A stretch of 37,806 nucleotides of DNA from Rubrivivax sp. (GCA_018780805.1 JADMJD010000229.1:1-37806); one strand, 5' to 3'. Positions 1-11,158 are shown, counted from the first letter of the stretch. Notes: a model not told the origin generated them from the letters alone. Translations and numbers: made by a program.

Positions 1-845
1 CGCCAGATGAAGGGCGTGAAGATCAGCTGCATCGCCAGCTCCATCTTGCCGCCGGGCACGACCACGGTGTTGGCGCGCGACATGAAGCTGTCGTTGATCA
101 TGTTCAGCAGGTAGGGGAAGTCGATGCCCTTGGGGTTGGCAAAGCGGATCACGCAGATGCTTTCATCGGGGCTGGGGATGTCGCGTGCGATGAAGGGGTT
201 GCTGGTGTCCACGCAGGGCACACGCTGAAAGTTCACGTGCGTGTGCGCAAACTGCGGGCAGATGTAGTTCACGTAATCCGGCATGCGGCGCAGGATGGTG
301 TCGGTCACGGCCTCGGTGCTGTAGCCGCGTTGTTTTTTGTCGCGGTAGAGCTTCTGGATCCACTCCAGGTTGATCACCGGCACCACGCCAATCAGCAGGT
401 CGGGGTGCCTGGCGATGTTGACCTCGGGCGTGACCACGGCGCCATGCAGGCCCTCGTAGAACAGCAGGTCGGTGCCTTCGGGCACGGCCTCCCAGGGTGT
501 GAAGGTGCCGGGCTCCTGTTTGTAGGGCGCGGCTTCTTCGGCGTCGTGCAGGTATTTGCGGCGCTGGCCGGTGCCGGTTTCGCCATAGCTGCGGAACAGC
601 TGCTCCAGTTCGGCGAACAGGTTGTTGTCCGGTCCGAAGTGGCTGAAGTGCTGGTTGCCGGCTTTTTCGGCCTCGGCGGCGCGCTTTTTCATCTCCTTGC
701 GGTCGTAGCGGTGGAAGCTGTCGCCTTCGATCACCGCGGCGCTGACTTTCTCGCGCCGGAAGATGTTCTCGAAGGTGCGTGTGACCGACGTGGTGCCGGC
801 GCCGGACGAGCCGGTGATCGCGATGACGGGGTGGCGGTGGGACAC
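1..845 (-). CDS. cbbP: Phosphoribulokinase (3' end cut by window edge)
   Basis: This enzyme phosphorylates ribulose 5-phosphate with ATP to give ribulose 1,5-bisphosphate, the substrate of RuBisCO. The reading frame begins at a GTG at 843-845 behind a GAGGAG ribosome site about 8 bases upstream, and starts VSHRHPVIAITGSSGAGTTS. The P-loop GSSGAGTTS (residues 12-20) is typical of proteobacterial phosphoribulokinases. Later segments such as EGDSFHRYDR and FYEGLHG also fit the family. About 281 codons are present. The family is usually near 290 residues, so only the extreme C-terminus should be missing. It is the last visible gene of the cbb operon, 12 bases after cbbF. The identification is firm; the end cannot be seen. 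Confidence 0.95.
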   Translation of the reverse strand, partial: MSHRHPVIAITGSSGAGTTSVTRTFENIFRREKVSAAVIEGDSFHRYDRKEMKKRAAEAEKAGNQHFSHFGPDNNLFAELEQLFRSYGETGTGQRRKYLHDAEEAAPYKQEPGTFTPWEAVPEGTDLLFYEGLHGAVVTPEVNIARHPDLLIGVVPVINLEWIQKLYRDKKQRGYSTEAVTDTILRRMPDYVNYICPQFAHTHVNFQRVPCVDTSNPFIARDIPSPDESICVIRFANPKGIDFPYLLNMINDSFMSRANTVVVPGGKMELAMQLIFTPFIW

Positions 846-857
846 TGTTTTGTCTCC

Positions 858-1934
858 TCAATCTCTGAACAGGCTGCGCGCGGCAAACAAGGGGGTGTTC
901 TTCTCGTCCTCCTGCGGCTCGTGGTGGTAGCGCTCGATGCGTTCGACCTCGTTTTTCGAGCCGAACACCAGGCCGATGCGCTGGTGCAGCGACGAGGGCT
1001 TCACGCCCAGCACCGGCTGGCGCCCGGTGCTGGCGCGGCCGCCAGCCTGCTCCATCACGAAGCCGATGGGGTTGGCTTCGTACAGCAGCCGCAGGCGCCC
1101 CGGTTTGGCCAGGTCCTTGGTGTCGCGCGGGTACAGGAACACGCCGCCGCGCGTGAGGATGCGGTGCGCCTCGGCCACCATGCTGGCGATCCAGCGCATG
1201 TTGAAGTCCTTGCCGCGCGGGCCGGTCTGGCCGGCCAGGCATTCGTCGACGTAACGTTTGACCGGCGGCTCCCAGAAGCGGCTGTTGGAGCTGTTGATCG
1301 CAAACTCGCGGGTGTCGGCCGGCACCTGCATGGCGGGGTGCGTGAGCTTGAACTCGCCGATGTTCGGGTCCAGCGTGAAACCGACGACACCGTTGCCGAC
1401 CGTGAGCACGAACATCGTCGTCGGGCCGTACAAGGCATAGCCTGCCGCCACCTGCTGTGCGCCGGGCTGCAGGAAGTCGGCCTCGGTCACGTCGCGCCCG
1501 CTGTCCACCACGTCGGGCGGCGCGCGCAGGATGGAAAAGATGCTGCCCACCGAGACGTTCACGTCCAGGTTGCTGCTGCCGTCCAGCGGGTCGAAGACCA
1601 GCAGGTACTTGCCGCGGGTGTACTCGGCCGGGATCTGGTAGGGCTTCTCCATCTCCTCGGAGGCCATGCCTGCCAGGTGGCCGGACCACTCGGTCTGCTT
1701 GATCAGCATGAGGTTGCTGATGATGTCCAGCGGCTTCTGCTCTTCGCCCTGCACGTTGACGTCGCCACCGGCCGGTGCCTCCGCGAGCGCTCCCAGCGCC
1801 ACCTGCCGAGCGATGGCCTTGCAGGCGATGGAGACGTCCAGCACCAGCGCGTTCAGCTCGCCGCTGGCCTGCGGGAAACGGCGGCGTTGTTCGATCAGGT
1901 ACTGCGTCAGCGTGCGCTTCTTGGACAGCGGCAT
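858..1934 (-). CDS. cbbF: Fructose-1,6-bisphosphatase, class I
   Basis: It hydrolyses fructose 1,6-bisphosphate to fructose 6-phosphate in the regenerative part of the Calvin cycle, and in gluconeogenesis. The 358-residue protein starts [13 protein letters not shown]. It carries the metal and phosphate site [11 protein letters not shown] near residues 114-124 and the substrate-binding stretch [15 protein letters not shown] near the C-terminus, both hallmarks of class I enzymes. Length is normal for the family. It lies between cbbX (22-base gap) and cbbP (12-base gap) on the same strand, so it is almost certainly co-transcribed with the RuBisCO genes. A second chromosomal fbp could exist elsewhere; this copy is assigned to the Calvin cycle by context. 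Confidence 0.96.
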   Translation of the reverse strand: MPLSKKRTLTQYLIEQRRRFPQASGELNALVLDVSIACKAIARQVALGALAEAPAGGDVNVQGEEQKPLDIISNLMLIKQTEWSGHLAGMASEEMEKPYQIPAEYTRGKYLLVFDPLDGSSNLDVNVSVGSIFSILRAPPDVVDSGRDVTEADFLQPGAQQVAAGYALYGPTTMFVLTVGNGVVGFTLDPNIGEFKLTHPAMQVPADTREFAINSSNSRFWEPPVKRYVDECLAGQTGPRGKDFNMRWIASMVAEAHRILTRGGVFLYPRDTKDLAKPGRLRLLYEANPIGFVMEQAGGRASTGRQPVLGVKPSSLHQRIGLVFGSKNEVERIERYHHEPQEDEKNTPLFAARSLFRD

Positions 1935-1956
1935 GGTGCTCTTTCGGGTCAGGTCG

Positions 1957-2898
1957 TCAGGTCGTGGTCTGGAACACGCGGCTGGCCAGCAGGTCGGCCG
2001 CGGTCAGGGTGCAGAGGTCGTCTTCGGTCAGCACGCGGTCGCGGTCGGCGAACAGCCGGCTGGCTTGCCGCAGGCGCGCGCGGTCGAGTGCGTTGCGCAC
2101 GCTGCGGGCGTTGGCAAAGTGCGGCTGCACGATGCGGCGCTCCAGGTACTGGTGCATCACCGCGTCGGTGCCGGTGTCGAAGCGGTAGTGCTGGGTGTGC
2201 AGCATCCGCTGCGCGATCTGCAGCAGTTCGTCGACACCGTAGTCGGGGAAGTCGATGTGGTGCGCGATGCGGCTGCTCATGCCGGGGTTGGACTGGAAGA
2301 AGTTGTCCATGCGGTCCTGGTAGCCGGCCAGGATGACCACGAGGTCGTCGCGCTGGTTTTCCATCACCTGCAGCAGGATCTCGATGGCCTCGGCGCCGTA
2401 GTCACGTTCGTTCTCGGGTTTGTAGAGGTAATACGCCTCGTCGATGAAGAGCACACCCCCCATGGCCTTCTTCAGCACCTCTTTGGTCTTGGGTGCGGTG
2501 TGGCCGATGTACTGGCCCACCAGGTCGTCGCGGGTCACGGCGACCAGATGGCCTTTGCGCACATAACCCAGGCGGTGCAGGATCTCGGCCATGCGCATGG
2601 CCACGGTGGTCTTGCCGGTGCCGGGGTTGCCGGTGAAACACATGTGCAGGCTGGGCGCCTCGGCGGGCAGGCCCAGGTTGCGCCGCAGCTTGTCGATGAC
2701 CAGCAGCGCCGCAATGTCGCGGATGCGTTGTTTCACTGGCGCCAGGCCCACCAGGTCGCGTTCCAGCTCGTCCATCACGCCTTCGACCTGGCTCTCGCGC
2801 AGCACCTCGGCGACGGTGCGGGCGACACTGCTCGGCTGCGCCGGGGCAGCCGCGGGCGCTGCGGCGCTGCCCGGGATGTTGTACAGCGGCGCGTTCAC
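1957..2898 (-). CDS. cbbX: Red-type RuBisCO activase CbbX (AAA+ ATPase)
   Basis: CbbX is an AAA+ motor that remodels inhibited red-type RuBisCO by acting on the C-terminal tail of CbbL. I place the start at the GTG at 2896-2898 ([10 protein letters not shown]), because a GGAGGG ribosome site lies just upstream. The longer frame from 2985 would overlap rpe and add a low-complexity tail. From this GTG the protein has 313 residues, with Walker A GNPGTGKT at 90-97 and Walker [11 protein letters not shown] from about residue 150. The first 30 residues are rich in Ala and Pro. It follows rpe by 58 bases and precedes cbbF. Its presence agrees with the form IC RuBisCO in the same operon. Confidence 0.95.
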   Translation of the reverse strand: MNAPLYNIPGSAAAPAAAPAQPSSVARTVAEVLRESQVEGVMDELERDLVGLAPVKQRIRDIAALLVIDKLRRNLGLPAEAPSLHMCFTGNPGTGKTTVAMRMAEILHRLGYVRKGHLVAVTRDDLVGQYIGHTAPKTKEVLKKAMGGVLFIDEAYYLYKPENERDYGAEAIEILLQVMENQRDDLVVILAGYQDRMDNFFQSNPGMSSRIAHHIDFPDYGVDELLQIAQRMLHTQHYRFDTGTDAVMHQYLERRIVQPHFANARSVRNALDRARLRQASRLFADRDRVLTEDDLCTLTAADLLASRVFQTTT

Positions 2899-2956
2899 TG
2901 GACCACCCTCCGCACTGCGTGCTCCGGGATTCGCGCTGGGCAGCGGCCCTGCGCGC

Positions 2957-3613
2957 TCATGCCAGCTCCCGGCGCATGGCGTCAATCACGGCCTTGTAGC
3001 TGGGCTGGCCGAAGATGGCGCTGCCGGCGACGAAGGTGTCGGCCCCGGCATCGGCCACGCGGCGGATGTTGTCGACCTTGATGCCACCGTCCACCTCCAG
3101 CCGGATGTCGCGGCCGCTGTGCTCGATCAGCCGGCGCGCCTGCTCGCACTTGCGCAGCGTGTGTTCGATGAAACTCTGGCCGCCGAAGCCGGGGTTCACG
3201 CTCATCAGCAGCACGACGTCGATCTTGTCGAGTGTCCAGGTCAACAGGTCCAGCGGTGTGGCCGGGTTGAACACCAGGCCACATTGTTTGCCCTCGGCCT
3301 TGATCAGCTGCAGCGTGCGGTCCACATGGGCGCTGGCCTCGGGGTGGAAGGTGACGATGTCGGCGCCGGCGCGGCAGAAGGCCTGGGCCAGGGCATCCAC
3401 CGGCTGCACCATCAGGTGCACATCGATCGGCGCCGTGGTGTGCGGGCGCAGCGCCTGGCAGACCATGGGCCCGAAGGTGAGGTTCGGTACGTAATGGTTG
3501 TCCATCACGTCGAAATGGATCCAGTCGGCGCCGGCCTCGACCACCGCCCGCACCTCGTCGCCCAGGCGGGCGAAGTCGGCCGAGAGCAACGAAGGAGCGA
3601 TGCGGTAGCGCAT
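2957..3613 (-). CDS. rpe: Ribulose-phosphate 3-epimerase
   Basis: It interconverts ribulose 5-phosphate and xylulose 5-phosphate, feeding phosphoribulokinase in the Calvin cycle. The 218-residue TIM-barrel protein begins [20 protein letters not shown]. It contains the metal-site stretches [12 protein letters not shown] and DVHLMV, and the phosphate-binding segment EVDGGIK followed by [11 protein letters not shown]. All are standard for the family and the length is normal. It lies 23 bases after cbbS and 58 bases before the chosen cbbX start, so in this operon it acts as cbbE. The order RuBisCO-epimerase-activase-phosphatase-kinase is compact and has no unexplained gap. Confidence 0.96.
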   Translation of the reverse strand: MRYRIAPSLLSADFARLGDEVRAVVEAGADWIHFDVMDNHYVPNLTFGPMVCQALRPHTTAPIDVHLMVQPVDALAQAFCRAGADIVTFHPEASAHVDRTLQLIKAEGKQCGLVFNPATPLDLLTWTLDKIDVVLLMSVNPGFGGQSFIEHTLRKCEQARRLIEHSGRDIRLEVDGGIKVDNIRRVADAGADTFVAGSAIFGQPSYKAVIDAMRRELA

Positions 3614-3636
3614 GGTCGGGCCTCCTGGTGCGCGTT

Positions 3637-4071
3637 TCAGTAGCGCTGTGTTTCGGGTTTGTCGGTGGCGTAGCTGTGCACCGTGTAGCGCATGCTGCGT
3701 CCCTCCACCTCCTGCCGCACCAGGCCGAAGCCGGGCTCCACCGCCGGGCGGTTGACGATGAAGCTCATCGCGATGGATTCCACGCCGCGGGTGCTGTCAA
3801 AGGCCATCAGCCGGATGTACAGGCTGGGGAAGGTCTTGCGGCAGTTGTTCAGCTCCATCAGCACACCCGCGGCGTCCTGCAGGTCGAACATCGGCATGCC
3901 GAACATCTCCCAGTAGGTGTTGCGCGGATGCGGGTCGTCGGTGTATTCAATGCTCCAGGCGTAGCCTTTTTGCAGGCCGTAGTCGATCTGCATCGCGATC
4001 TCGGCATCGCTGAGCTCGGGCAGGAAGCTGAACTGGCCCTGGGTGATGCGGCCGGTGGGGTTGGTCATCAT
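3637..4071 (-). CDS. cbbS: RuBisCO small subunit, red-type (form IC)
   Basis: This is the small subunit of the L8S8 RuBisCO. The 144-residue protein starts [20 protein letters not shown]; the segment from RITQG onward is the usual N-terminus of red-type small subunits. The extended C-terminal part, with [16 protein letters not shown] and a tail ending QRY, also matches red-type proteins, which are longer than green-type ones. Two consecutive ATG codons can start it (4071 or 4068). The AAGGAG ribosome site is 9 bases from the first, so I prefer 4071. It is 24 bases after cbbL and clearly co-transcribed with it. Confidence 0.97.
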   Translation of the reverse strand: MMTNPTGRITQGQFSFLPELSDAEIAMQIDYGLQKGYAWSIEYTDDPHPRNTYWEMFGMPMFDLQDAAGVLMELNNCRKTFPSLYIRLMAFDSTRGVESIAMSFIVNRPAVEPGFGLVRQEVEGRSMRYTVHSYATDKPETQRY

Positions 4072-4095
4072 GGTCGTGGTCTCCTTGGATCGCGT

Positions 4096-5651
<1,556 letters not shown>

Positions 5652-5676
5652 TCTTTTGATTAAGAAGTTCTGAACC

Positions 5677-6603
5677 ATGAACGTCACCTTGCGGCAGCTC
5701 AGGGTTTTTGCGGAGGTGGCGCGGCGGCTGAGTTTTGCGCGTGCCGCCGAGCTGCTGCACCTCACACCGCCGGCCGTGACCATGCAGGTGAAGGAGCTGG
5801 AGGCCGCCGTGGGCCTGCCGCTGTTCGAGCGCAGCGGCCGCCAGGTGTCGCTGACCACCGGCGGTGAGTACCTGCTGGTCTACGCCAGGCGTGTGCTGTC
5901 GGCGCTGAAGGACGCCGAAGACGCGATGGCGCGCCTCAAACATGTGGAAGCCGGCCGGCTGGACATCGGCCTGGTCAGCACCGCCAAGTACTTCGTGCCG
6001 CGGCTGCTGGCGCGGTTTCGCGAGCAGCACCCGGGCATCGAGCTGCGCCTGCAGGTGTCCGCCAACCGCGAGCAGTTGCTGGCGCTGCTGCGTGGCAACG
6101 AGATCGACCTGGCGGTGATGGGCCGCCCGCCGCGCGAGATGGCCTCGCGCGCCGAGCCTTTTGCGGCGCACCCGCAGGTGTTCGTGGCGCCGCCGGGGCA
6201 TGCGCTCACGCGCATTGGCAGCGTGGCGCCGGCCGAACTGGAGGGTGTGCCCTTCATCGTGCGTGAGCCCGGCTCTGGCACCCGCAAGCACATGGCCGAC
6301 TTTTTCGAGGCGCATCGCATCGCGCCCCGCATCGCGATGGAGATGCCCAGCAACGAGAGCATCAAGCAGGCGGTGATGGCCGGCATGGGTCTGAGTTTTC
6401 TCTCGCTGCACACCGTGGGGCTGGAGCTGCGCAGCGGCCTGCTGGCCATCGTGCCGGTGGAAGGCACACCCATCGTGCGCACCTGGAACGTGGTGCACCT
6501 GGCCGGCAAGACACTGTCACCGGCGGCCGAGGCGCTGCGTTATTTCATCCTCGAACATGGCGAGGCCCACCTGGCCGAACACGACCGGGCGCTGCTGCCT
6601 TGA
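5677..6603 (+). CDS. cbbR: LysR-family regulator of the cbb operon (CbbR)
   Basis: This 308-residue LysR-type regulator begins MNVTLRQLRVFAEVARRLSFARAAELLHLTPPAV, a classic N-terminal winged helix-turn-helix. The effector domain (about residues 90-300) includes the family segments DIGLVSTAKYFVPRLLARF and FIVREPGSGTRKHMADFF. The second is strongly reminiscent of CbbR proteins. It is divergent from cbbL with 96 bases between the start codons, the standard cbbR position, so it very likely activates the cbb operon and represses itself. The ribosome site upstream of the ATG is weak (AAGAAG). Assignment to CbbR rests on the family plus this position. Confidence 0.93.
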   Translation: MNVTLRQLRVFAEVARRLSFARAAELLHLTPPAVTMQVKELEAAVGLPLFERSGRQVSLTTGGEYLLVYARRVLSALKDAEDAMARLKHVEAGRLDIGLVSTAKYFVPRLLARFREQHPGIELRLQVSANREQLLALLRGNEIDLAVMGRPPREMASRAEPFAAHPQVFVAPPGHALTRIGSVAPAELEGVPFIVREPGSGTRKHMADFFEAHRIAPRIAMEMPSNESIKQAVMAGMGLSFLSLHTVGLELRSGLLAIVPVEGTPIVRTWNVVHLAGKTLSPAAEALRYFILEHGEAHLAEHDRALLP

Positions 6604-6647
6604 AGGGCCCGCCTTGAATTGCGTGCCCGCCGGCCCATGTACGGCCG

Positions 6648-7475
6648 GTGGACATGCTGTTGGCCTGGGGCCTACTTCTTCTGATCGCCGCGCTGGCGGG
6701 CGCCGCGCTGGGCGGCCCCTGGCTGCTGCGGGTGTGGCGCCGGCAGCGCATCGTGCGCCAGCCCTTCCCGGCTGCCTGGCGCGACATCCTGCGCCGCCGG
6801 GTGCCGCTGGCGCGTGAATTGCCGGCCGCCCAGCAGCTGCGGCTGAAAAAACACATCCAGGTGCTGCTGGCCGAGGTGCCCTTCATCGGCTGCGCGGGGC
6901 TGGCCATCGACGACGAGGTGCGTGTGACCATCGCCGCACAGGCAGCGCTGTTGTTGCTGGGCCGTGGCGGCTCCTTCGGCAACCTGCGCGAGGTGCTGGT
7001 CTACCCGGGGCACTTTGTCGTCCCGGGCAGCCAGGCCGGGGCCGGTGGTGTGGTGCACGAAAGCCGGGACGTGCTGGCCGGCCAGAGCTGGCAGCGCGGG
7101 CAGGTGATCCTGGCCTGGGACGCGGTGCAGGCCGGCGCGGCCGACCCGCACGACGGTGGCAACGTGGTGTTGCACGAGTTTGCGCACCAGCTGGACCAGG
7201 ACACCGGCGCCGCCAACGGCGCACCCTACGTGGGCCGCGGTGCCGCGCAGAGGCAGTGGGCGCGTGTGATGGCGCAGGAGTTCGCGCACCTGCAGGCGCG
7301 CCTGTTGCGTGCCGAGCCGGGTGTGCTGGACCCTTACGGCGCCAGCAACCCGGCCGAGTTCTTCGCCGTCGCCAGCGAACACTTCTTCGAACAACCCGCG
7401 GCACTGGCTGCCGAGCGGCCGGCGCTGTATGACCAGCTGCGGCGTTGTTACCGGCTGGACCCGCTGGCCTGGTGA
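6648..7475 (+). CDS. mtfA: MtfA-like zinc-dependent peptidase (M90 family)
   Basis: This 275-residue protein has an N-terminal hydrophobic stretch (roughly residues 4-28), unlike typical cytosolic MtfA. The zinc-peptidase motif HEFAHQLD follows near residue 179, and the C-terminal segment PAEFFAVASEHFFEQP is characteristic of the M90 family. E. coli MtfA binds the glucose repressor Mlc and has peptidase activity; whether that role applies here is unknown. The start is either GTG at 6648 or ATG at 6654, and neither has a clear ribosome site. It follows cbbR by 44 bases on the same strand and converges on the TRAP permease gene. No link to its neighbours is evident. Confidence 0.85.
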   Translation: MDMLLAWGLLLLIAALAGAALGGPWLLRVWRRQRIVRQPFPAAWRDILRRRVPLARELPAAQQLRLKKHIQVLLAEVPFIGCAGLAIDDEVRVTIAAQAALLLLGRGGSFGNLREVLVYPGHFVVPGSQAGAGGVVHESRDVLAGQSWQRGQVILAWDAVQAGAADPHDGGNVVLHEFAHQLDQDTGAANGAPYVGRGAAQRQWARVMAQEFAHLQARLLRAEPGVLDPYGASNPAEFFAVASEHFFEQPAALAAERPALYDQLRRCYRLDPLAW

Positions 7476-7489
7476 CCGGCAGGTCGCCG

Positions 7490-8764
7490 TCAGCGGTAGA
7501 CCAGGTCGCGCAGCCCCAGCGACAGCACCGGCACGAAGCTGATCACCATCAGGCACAGCAGCACCACGCCGACGAAGGGCAACAACGCGGGCACGATGCG
7601 GTCCAGCGAGATGCGCGCCACGGTGCAGGCGGCAAACAGGTTCACGCCAAAGGGCGGCGTGATCATGCCCAGCGCCAGGTTCACCACCATGATGATGCCG
7701 AAGTGCACCGGGTCGATGCCGAAGTGCATGGCCACCGGCGCCAGGATGGGCGCCAGCACCAGGATGGCGGCGGCCGTCTCGATGAACATGCCGATGATGA
7801 ACAGCGCCAGGTTCACGCCCAGCAGGAACAGCAACGGGCTGTGCAACACCAGCTTCAACCACTGGCCGATGGCGTCTGGCACACCGGCACGTGTGATCAG
7901 GAAGGCAAACAGCCCGGCGTTGGCGATGATGAACATGATCACCGCCGACGAGATCACGCTCTTCTTGAAGATGCGGTACAGGTCCTGCACGCCAATCTCG
8001 CGGTGGATGACCATGCCCACCACCAGCGCGTAGGCCACGGCCACGGCCGAGGCCTCGGTGGGCGTGAAGATGCCACCGTAGATGCCGCCCAGGATGATCA
8101 CCGGCATCATCAGCGCCCAGCCCGCCTGCAGCGTGGCGCGGCCCACGCCGAGCCGGCCGTCGCCGTCGTTCTGGCCCCAGCCCTTCCACTTGCACCACAG
8201 CCAGACAAACAACATCAGTGCGCCGCCGATCAGCAGCCCGGGGCCGAAGCCGGCGATGAACAGCTCGCCGATGGACACCTCGGCCGCCACGCCGTACAGG
8301 ATCATCGGGATGCTGGGCGGGATGACCACCCCCAGCTCGGCGCTGGTGGCCTGCAGTGCCGCGGCCCAGGGCGTGGGGTAGCCGTGTTTGATCAGCGCCG
8401 GGATCAGGATGGCGCCGATGGCAAAGGTGGTGGCCACGCTGGAGCCCGACACCGCGGCGAAGATCATGCAGGTCAGCACGCAGGTCATCGGCAGGCCGCC
8501 CTGCACACCGCCGACCAGGCTCTTGGCAAACTCCACCAGCCGGCGGCTGATGCCGCCGGTTTCCATCAGGTTGCCGGCGAGGATGAAAAACGGGATCGCG
8601 GCCAGCGGAAACTTGTTGATCGAGGAGAACATCTCCTTCACCGCGATCAGGATGTTGACCTCGGCCACGTGGATGCCCACCAGCGACGCCAGCCCGATGC
8701 TCACCGCCACCGAGATGCTGAGCGCAAAACACAGCACCATGGTCACCAGCATCGTGGTGGTCAT
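7490..8764 (-). CDS. dctM: TRAP transporter large permease (DctM family)
   Basis: This is the 12-helix integral membrane subunit of a TRAP transporter, which uses an ion gradient to import an organic acid delivered by a periplasmic receptor. The 424-residue protein starts MTTTMLVTMVLCFALSISVA at an ATG that overlaps the dctQ stop by four bases. Family segments include FPLAAIPFFILAGNLMETGG, then SGSSVATTFAIGAILIPAL, ELGVVIPPSIPMILYG and NLALGMITPPFGVNLF. Because it ends the ltnD-otnK-otnC-otnI-dctPQM operon, the cargo is inferred to be a four-carbon sugar acid such as threonate or erythronate. Longer upstream reading in this frame is a shadow of dctQ. Confidence 0.94.
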   Translation of the reverse strand: MTTTMLVTMVLCFALSISVAVSIGLASLVGIHVAEVNILIAVKEMFSSINKFPLAAIPFFILAGNLMETGGISRRLVEFAKSLVGGVQGGLPMTCVLTCMIFAAVSGSSVATTFAIGAILIPALIKHGYPTPWAAALQATSAELGVVIPPSIPMILYGVAAEVSIGELFIAGFGPGLLIGGALMLFVWLWCKWKGWGQNDGDGRLGVGRATLQAGWALMMPVIILGGIYGGIFTPTEASAVAVAYALVVGMVIHREIGVQDLYRIFKKSVISSAVIMFIIANAGLFAFLITRAGVPDAIGQWLKLVLHSPLLFLLGVNLALFIIGMFIETAAAILVLAPILAPVAMHFGIDPVHFGIIMVVNLALGMITPPFGVNLFAACTVARISLDRIVPALLPFVGVVLLCLMVISFVPVLSLGLRDLVYR

Positions 8765-9255
8765 GACGCGGTCTCCAGTTCCTGCCGCTGTGGGTCCAGC
8801 CAGTTGCCCAGCACGCCCAGCACCGAAAACACGCCGCCCACCGGCAGGGCCAGGTAAGCCCAGAACATCGAATACCCTTCCAGCCCGCTGATGGACTGCA
8901 CCCGGCCGCGCTGCGCGTAGTCCCAGCCGACCCAGATCACCACCGCCAGCAGCAGCAAGGCGGCCAGTGCCACGGCCGTGTCCAGCACGCGGCGCCAGCG
9001 GCCCCGGCTGATGCGGTACAGCACATCCACGCTCACCATCGCCCCGGTGCGGAAGGCCAGCGGGATGCCCAGGAACACCATCCAGATCAGGCTGAAGCGG
9101 ATCAGCACCTCGGTGCTTTCCGCGGGCTGCTCGATGACGAAACGCGTGATGATCTGCCACAGCCCCAGGGCCGCGGCCAGGGCCAGCATGGCGCAGGCCA
9201 GCGCCGTGGCCAGCGCCGTGCTGCCATGTTCCAGGCGCAGGAAAAGTTGCCGCAC
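8761..9255 (-). CDS. dctQ: TRAP transporter small permease (DctQ family)
   Basis: This 164-residue membrane protein with four predicted hydrophobic segments is the small permease subunit that partners DctM. It starts at GTG (9253-9255) with a GAGG site about 9 bases upstream. Family-like features are QIITRFVIEQPAESTEVLIRF, followed by WMVFLGIPLAFRTGAMVSVD, the conserved loop region of DctQ proteins. It starts 17 bases after dctP stops and overlaps dctM by an ATGA, so the three transporter genes are translationally linked. Confidence 0.92.
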   Translation of the reverse strand: MRQLFLRLEHGSTALATALACAMLALAAALGLWQIITRFVIEQPAESTEVLIRFSLIWMVFLGIPLAFRTGAMVSVDVLYRISRGRWRRVLDTAVALAALLLLAVVIWVGWDYAQRGRVQSISGLEGYSMFWAYLALPVGGVFSVLGVLGNWLDPQRQELETAS

Positions 9256-9272
9256 GGCGGTGGCCTCGCGCT

Positions 9273-10250
9273 TTACTTGAAGTTGCGGATGCGGTCGATG
9301 TTGGCCTTGCCGAACTGCTGCTCGAACTGGGCGTACACCGGCGTCAGCGCGGTCTGGAACTTGGCCTTGTCGACGTTTTCGACCACCTGCATGCCCTTGC
9401 TGCGCAGCTCGGCCACACCCTTGGCATCGTCTTCGTCCACCCGCGCGCGGTTGGCCTTGGTGGCCTCGCGCGCCGCGCCCAGGAAGGCCGCCTGGTCGGC
9501 CGCGCTCAGCTTGTCGAAGGCCGCCTTGTTCATCAGGAAGATCGCCGGGCTGTAGACGTGGCCGGTGAGCGAGAGGTGTTTTTGCACCTGGTCGAACTTG
9601 GCGGCCATGATCACCGACAGCGGGTTCTCCTGCCCGTCCACGGTGCCCTGCTGCAGCGCGGTGAACACCTCCGGGAAGGCCATCGGCGTGGTGATGATGC
9701 CGAAGCCCTTGTAGGCGGCCACGTGCACCGGGTTCTCCATCGTGCGCATCTTCAGGCCCTTCAGGTCATCAGGCGCGGTCACCGACCGTTTGCTGTTGGT
9801 CATGTGGCGCACGCCGTTTTCGGCCCAGGCCAGGGCCTTGAAACCCTTGGGCTCGAAGGCCTTCAACATCTCCTGGCCGATCGGGCCGTCGAGCACCGCA
9901 CGCGCGTGGGCCTTGTCGCGGAACAGAAAGGGGATGTCGAGGATGCGCGCCTCGGGCACGAAGTTGGGCACCGGGCCGGTGCTGGTGAGCGTGAGTTCCT
10001 GCGTGCCCAGCTGCACGGCCTCGATGCTCTCGCGTTCACCGCCCAGTGAGCCGCTGTAGAACGGCTGCACCTTGATGCGGCCCTGGGTGCGGGTCTCGAC
10101 TTCCTTGGCGAAGGTGTCGATGCCGATGCCCTGGTGCGAGTTCTGCGCGATGGAGATGCTGATCTTCATCGCCGTCTGTGCGTGGGCGGTGCCGAAGGCC
10201 GCAAGGCCCAGCAGGCCGGCCAGGGCGAGGCAGAGGGTGGTCTTTTTCAT
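9273..10250 (-). CDS. dctP: TRAP transporter periplasmic solute receptor (DctP family)
   Basis: This 325-residue periplasmic binding protein has a signal peptide of about 24 residues (MKKTTLCLALAGLLG, cut after THAHA-like AHA). The mature part carries DctP-family features: FAKEVETRTQGRIKVQPFYSG near the N-terminus, the DIPFLFRD segment, and GFGIITTPMAFPEVFTALQQ with GTVDGQENP, which line the carboxylate-binding cleft. The start at 10250 has a GGAG site 10 bases upstream. A 107-base gap separates it from otnI, which could hold a minor internal promoter, but all genes run the same way. The ligand is inferred from the operon to be a C4 sugar acid. Confidence 0.93.
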   Translation of the reverse strand: MKKTTLCLALAGLLGLAAFGTAHAQTAMKISISIAQNSHQGIGIDTFAKEVETRTQGRIKVQPFYSGSLGGERESIEAVQLGTQELTLTSTGPVPNFVPEARILDIPFLFRDKAHARAVLDGPIGQEMLKAFEPKGFKALAWAENGVRHMTNSKRSVTAPDDLKGLKMRTMENPVHVAAYKGFGIITTPMAFPEVFTALQQGTVDGQENPLSVIMAAKFDQVQKHLSLTGHVYSPAIFLMNKAAFDKLSAADQAAFLGAAREATKANRARVDEDDAKGVAELRSKGMQVVENVDKAKFQTALTPVYAQFEQQFGKANIDRIRNFK

Positions 10251-10357
10251 GGTGTGTTGTCTCCGGGTGGTGATTGAAGGTGCGGCCTGGGGTTCTAGCG
10301 CATGTTTCGGGGTGGCCACCCCCGTATCGGCCCCATGCGGGTGATGGTGGGTCGGCG

Positions 10358-11158
10358 TCAGGGCCGCCAGCCCAGGCCGTCGGATGTGCCGCGTGGCACG
10401 GCGCCTCTCGAGGGCCGGTACTCGCAGCCGATCCAGCCGTCCCAGCCGCTGGTGGCACTGAGCTCGTCGATGACCTGAAAAAGGTACTGGTGGTTCAGCT
10501 CGCCGATGTCGGGTTCGTGCCGCTGCGGCACACCGGCGACCTGGATGTGCCCGACCCGGCCCGTGGGCAGGTACTGGCGCAGTTTCATCGCCACATCGCC
10601 TTCCATGACCTGGCAGTGGTACAGGTCCATCTGCACCTTCAGGTTGGGGGCGCCCACGGCCAGCACCACCGCATGGCCTTCGTGCTGCCGGTTCAGGAAG
10701 TAGCCCGGCATGTCGCGGGTGTTGATGGGTTCGATCAACACGTCGCGCTGCACCGTGGCGGCCAGCTCGGCGGCCCAGGCCAGGTTGTGCTGGTAGGTGG
10801 ACAGCAGCTCGGCGCGGTCGACGCCGGGTGGGGCCAGGCCGGCCATCACGTGCACCCGTGGGCAGGCCAGCGCCTGCGCGTAGTCGAGCGCGCGTGCAAA
10901 GCCGCTTCGGAACTCGGCTTCGCGGCCGGGCAGGCAGGCCAGGCCACGTTCGCCGGCGTCCCAATCACCGGGCGGGGCGTTGAACAACACCTGCTGCAGG
11001 CCATGGCCCTGCAGGCGCTGCGCCAGCAACGCCGGCTCGAAGGCGTAGGGGAACAGGTACTCGACGGCCTTGAATCCGTCATGAGCCGCAGCGGCAAAGC
11101 GGTCCAGAAAGGGGTGCTCGTTGTAGAGCATCGACAGGTTGGCGGCAAAGCGGGGCAT
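10358..11158 (-). CDS. otnI: 2-oxo-tetronate isomerase (OtnI; hydroxypyruvate isomerase family)
   Basis: OtnI isomerises 2-oxo-tetronate to 3-oxo-tetronate, the second step of four-carbon acid sugar breakdown. The 266-residue TIM-barrel protein begins [20 protein letters not shown], as in Hyi/OtnI proteins. It carries the metal-site segments [24 protein letters not shown] and [15 protein letters not shown], and WIGCEYRP at the end. The ATG at 11158 has an AGGAAG site; an upstream ATG at 11188 overlaps otnC and is less likely. Sequence alone does not separate OtnI from hydroxypyruvate isomerase (Hyi). The operon with ltnD, otnK and otnC decides for OtnI. Confidence 0.9.
   Translation of the reverse strand: MPRFAANLSMLYNEHPFLDRFAAAAHDGFKAVEYLFPYAFEPALLAQRLQGHGLQQVLFNAPPGDWDAGERGLACLPGREAEFRSGFARALDYAQALACPRVHVMAGLAPPGVDRAELLSTYQHNLAWAAELAATVQRDVLIEPINTRDMPGYFLNRQHEGHAVVLAVGAPNLKVQMDLYHCQVMEGDVAMKLRQYLPTGRVGHIQVAGVPQRHEPDIGELNHQYLFQVIDELSATSGWDGWIGCEYRPSRGAVPRGTSDGLGWRP

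Noticed and set aside
237..2336. Long open frame on the plus strand (about 700 codons) opposite cbbF and cbbX
   Set aside because: It is a shadow produced by high GC at third codon positions. Its translation is repetitive in His, Val, Gly and Ala, with no recognisable domain, and the opposite strand holds well-conserved cbb genes.
7476..7489. Terminator between convergent mtfA and dctM
   Set aside because: Only 13-14 bases separate the stops and I found no stable hairpin or T-run.
10251..10357. Separate operator or promoter for dctP
   Set aside because: No TTGT-N3-ACAA dyad and no convincing -35/-10 pair is visible. The genes are more simply read as part of the ltnD operon.
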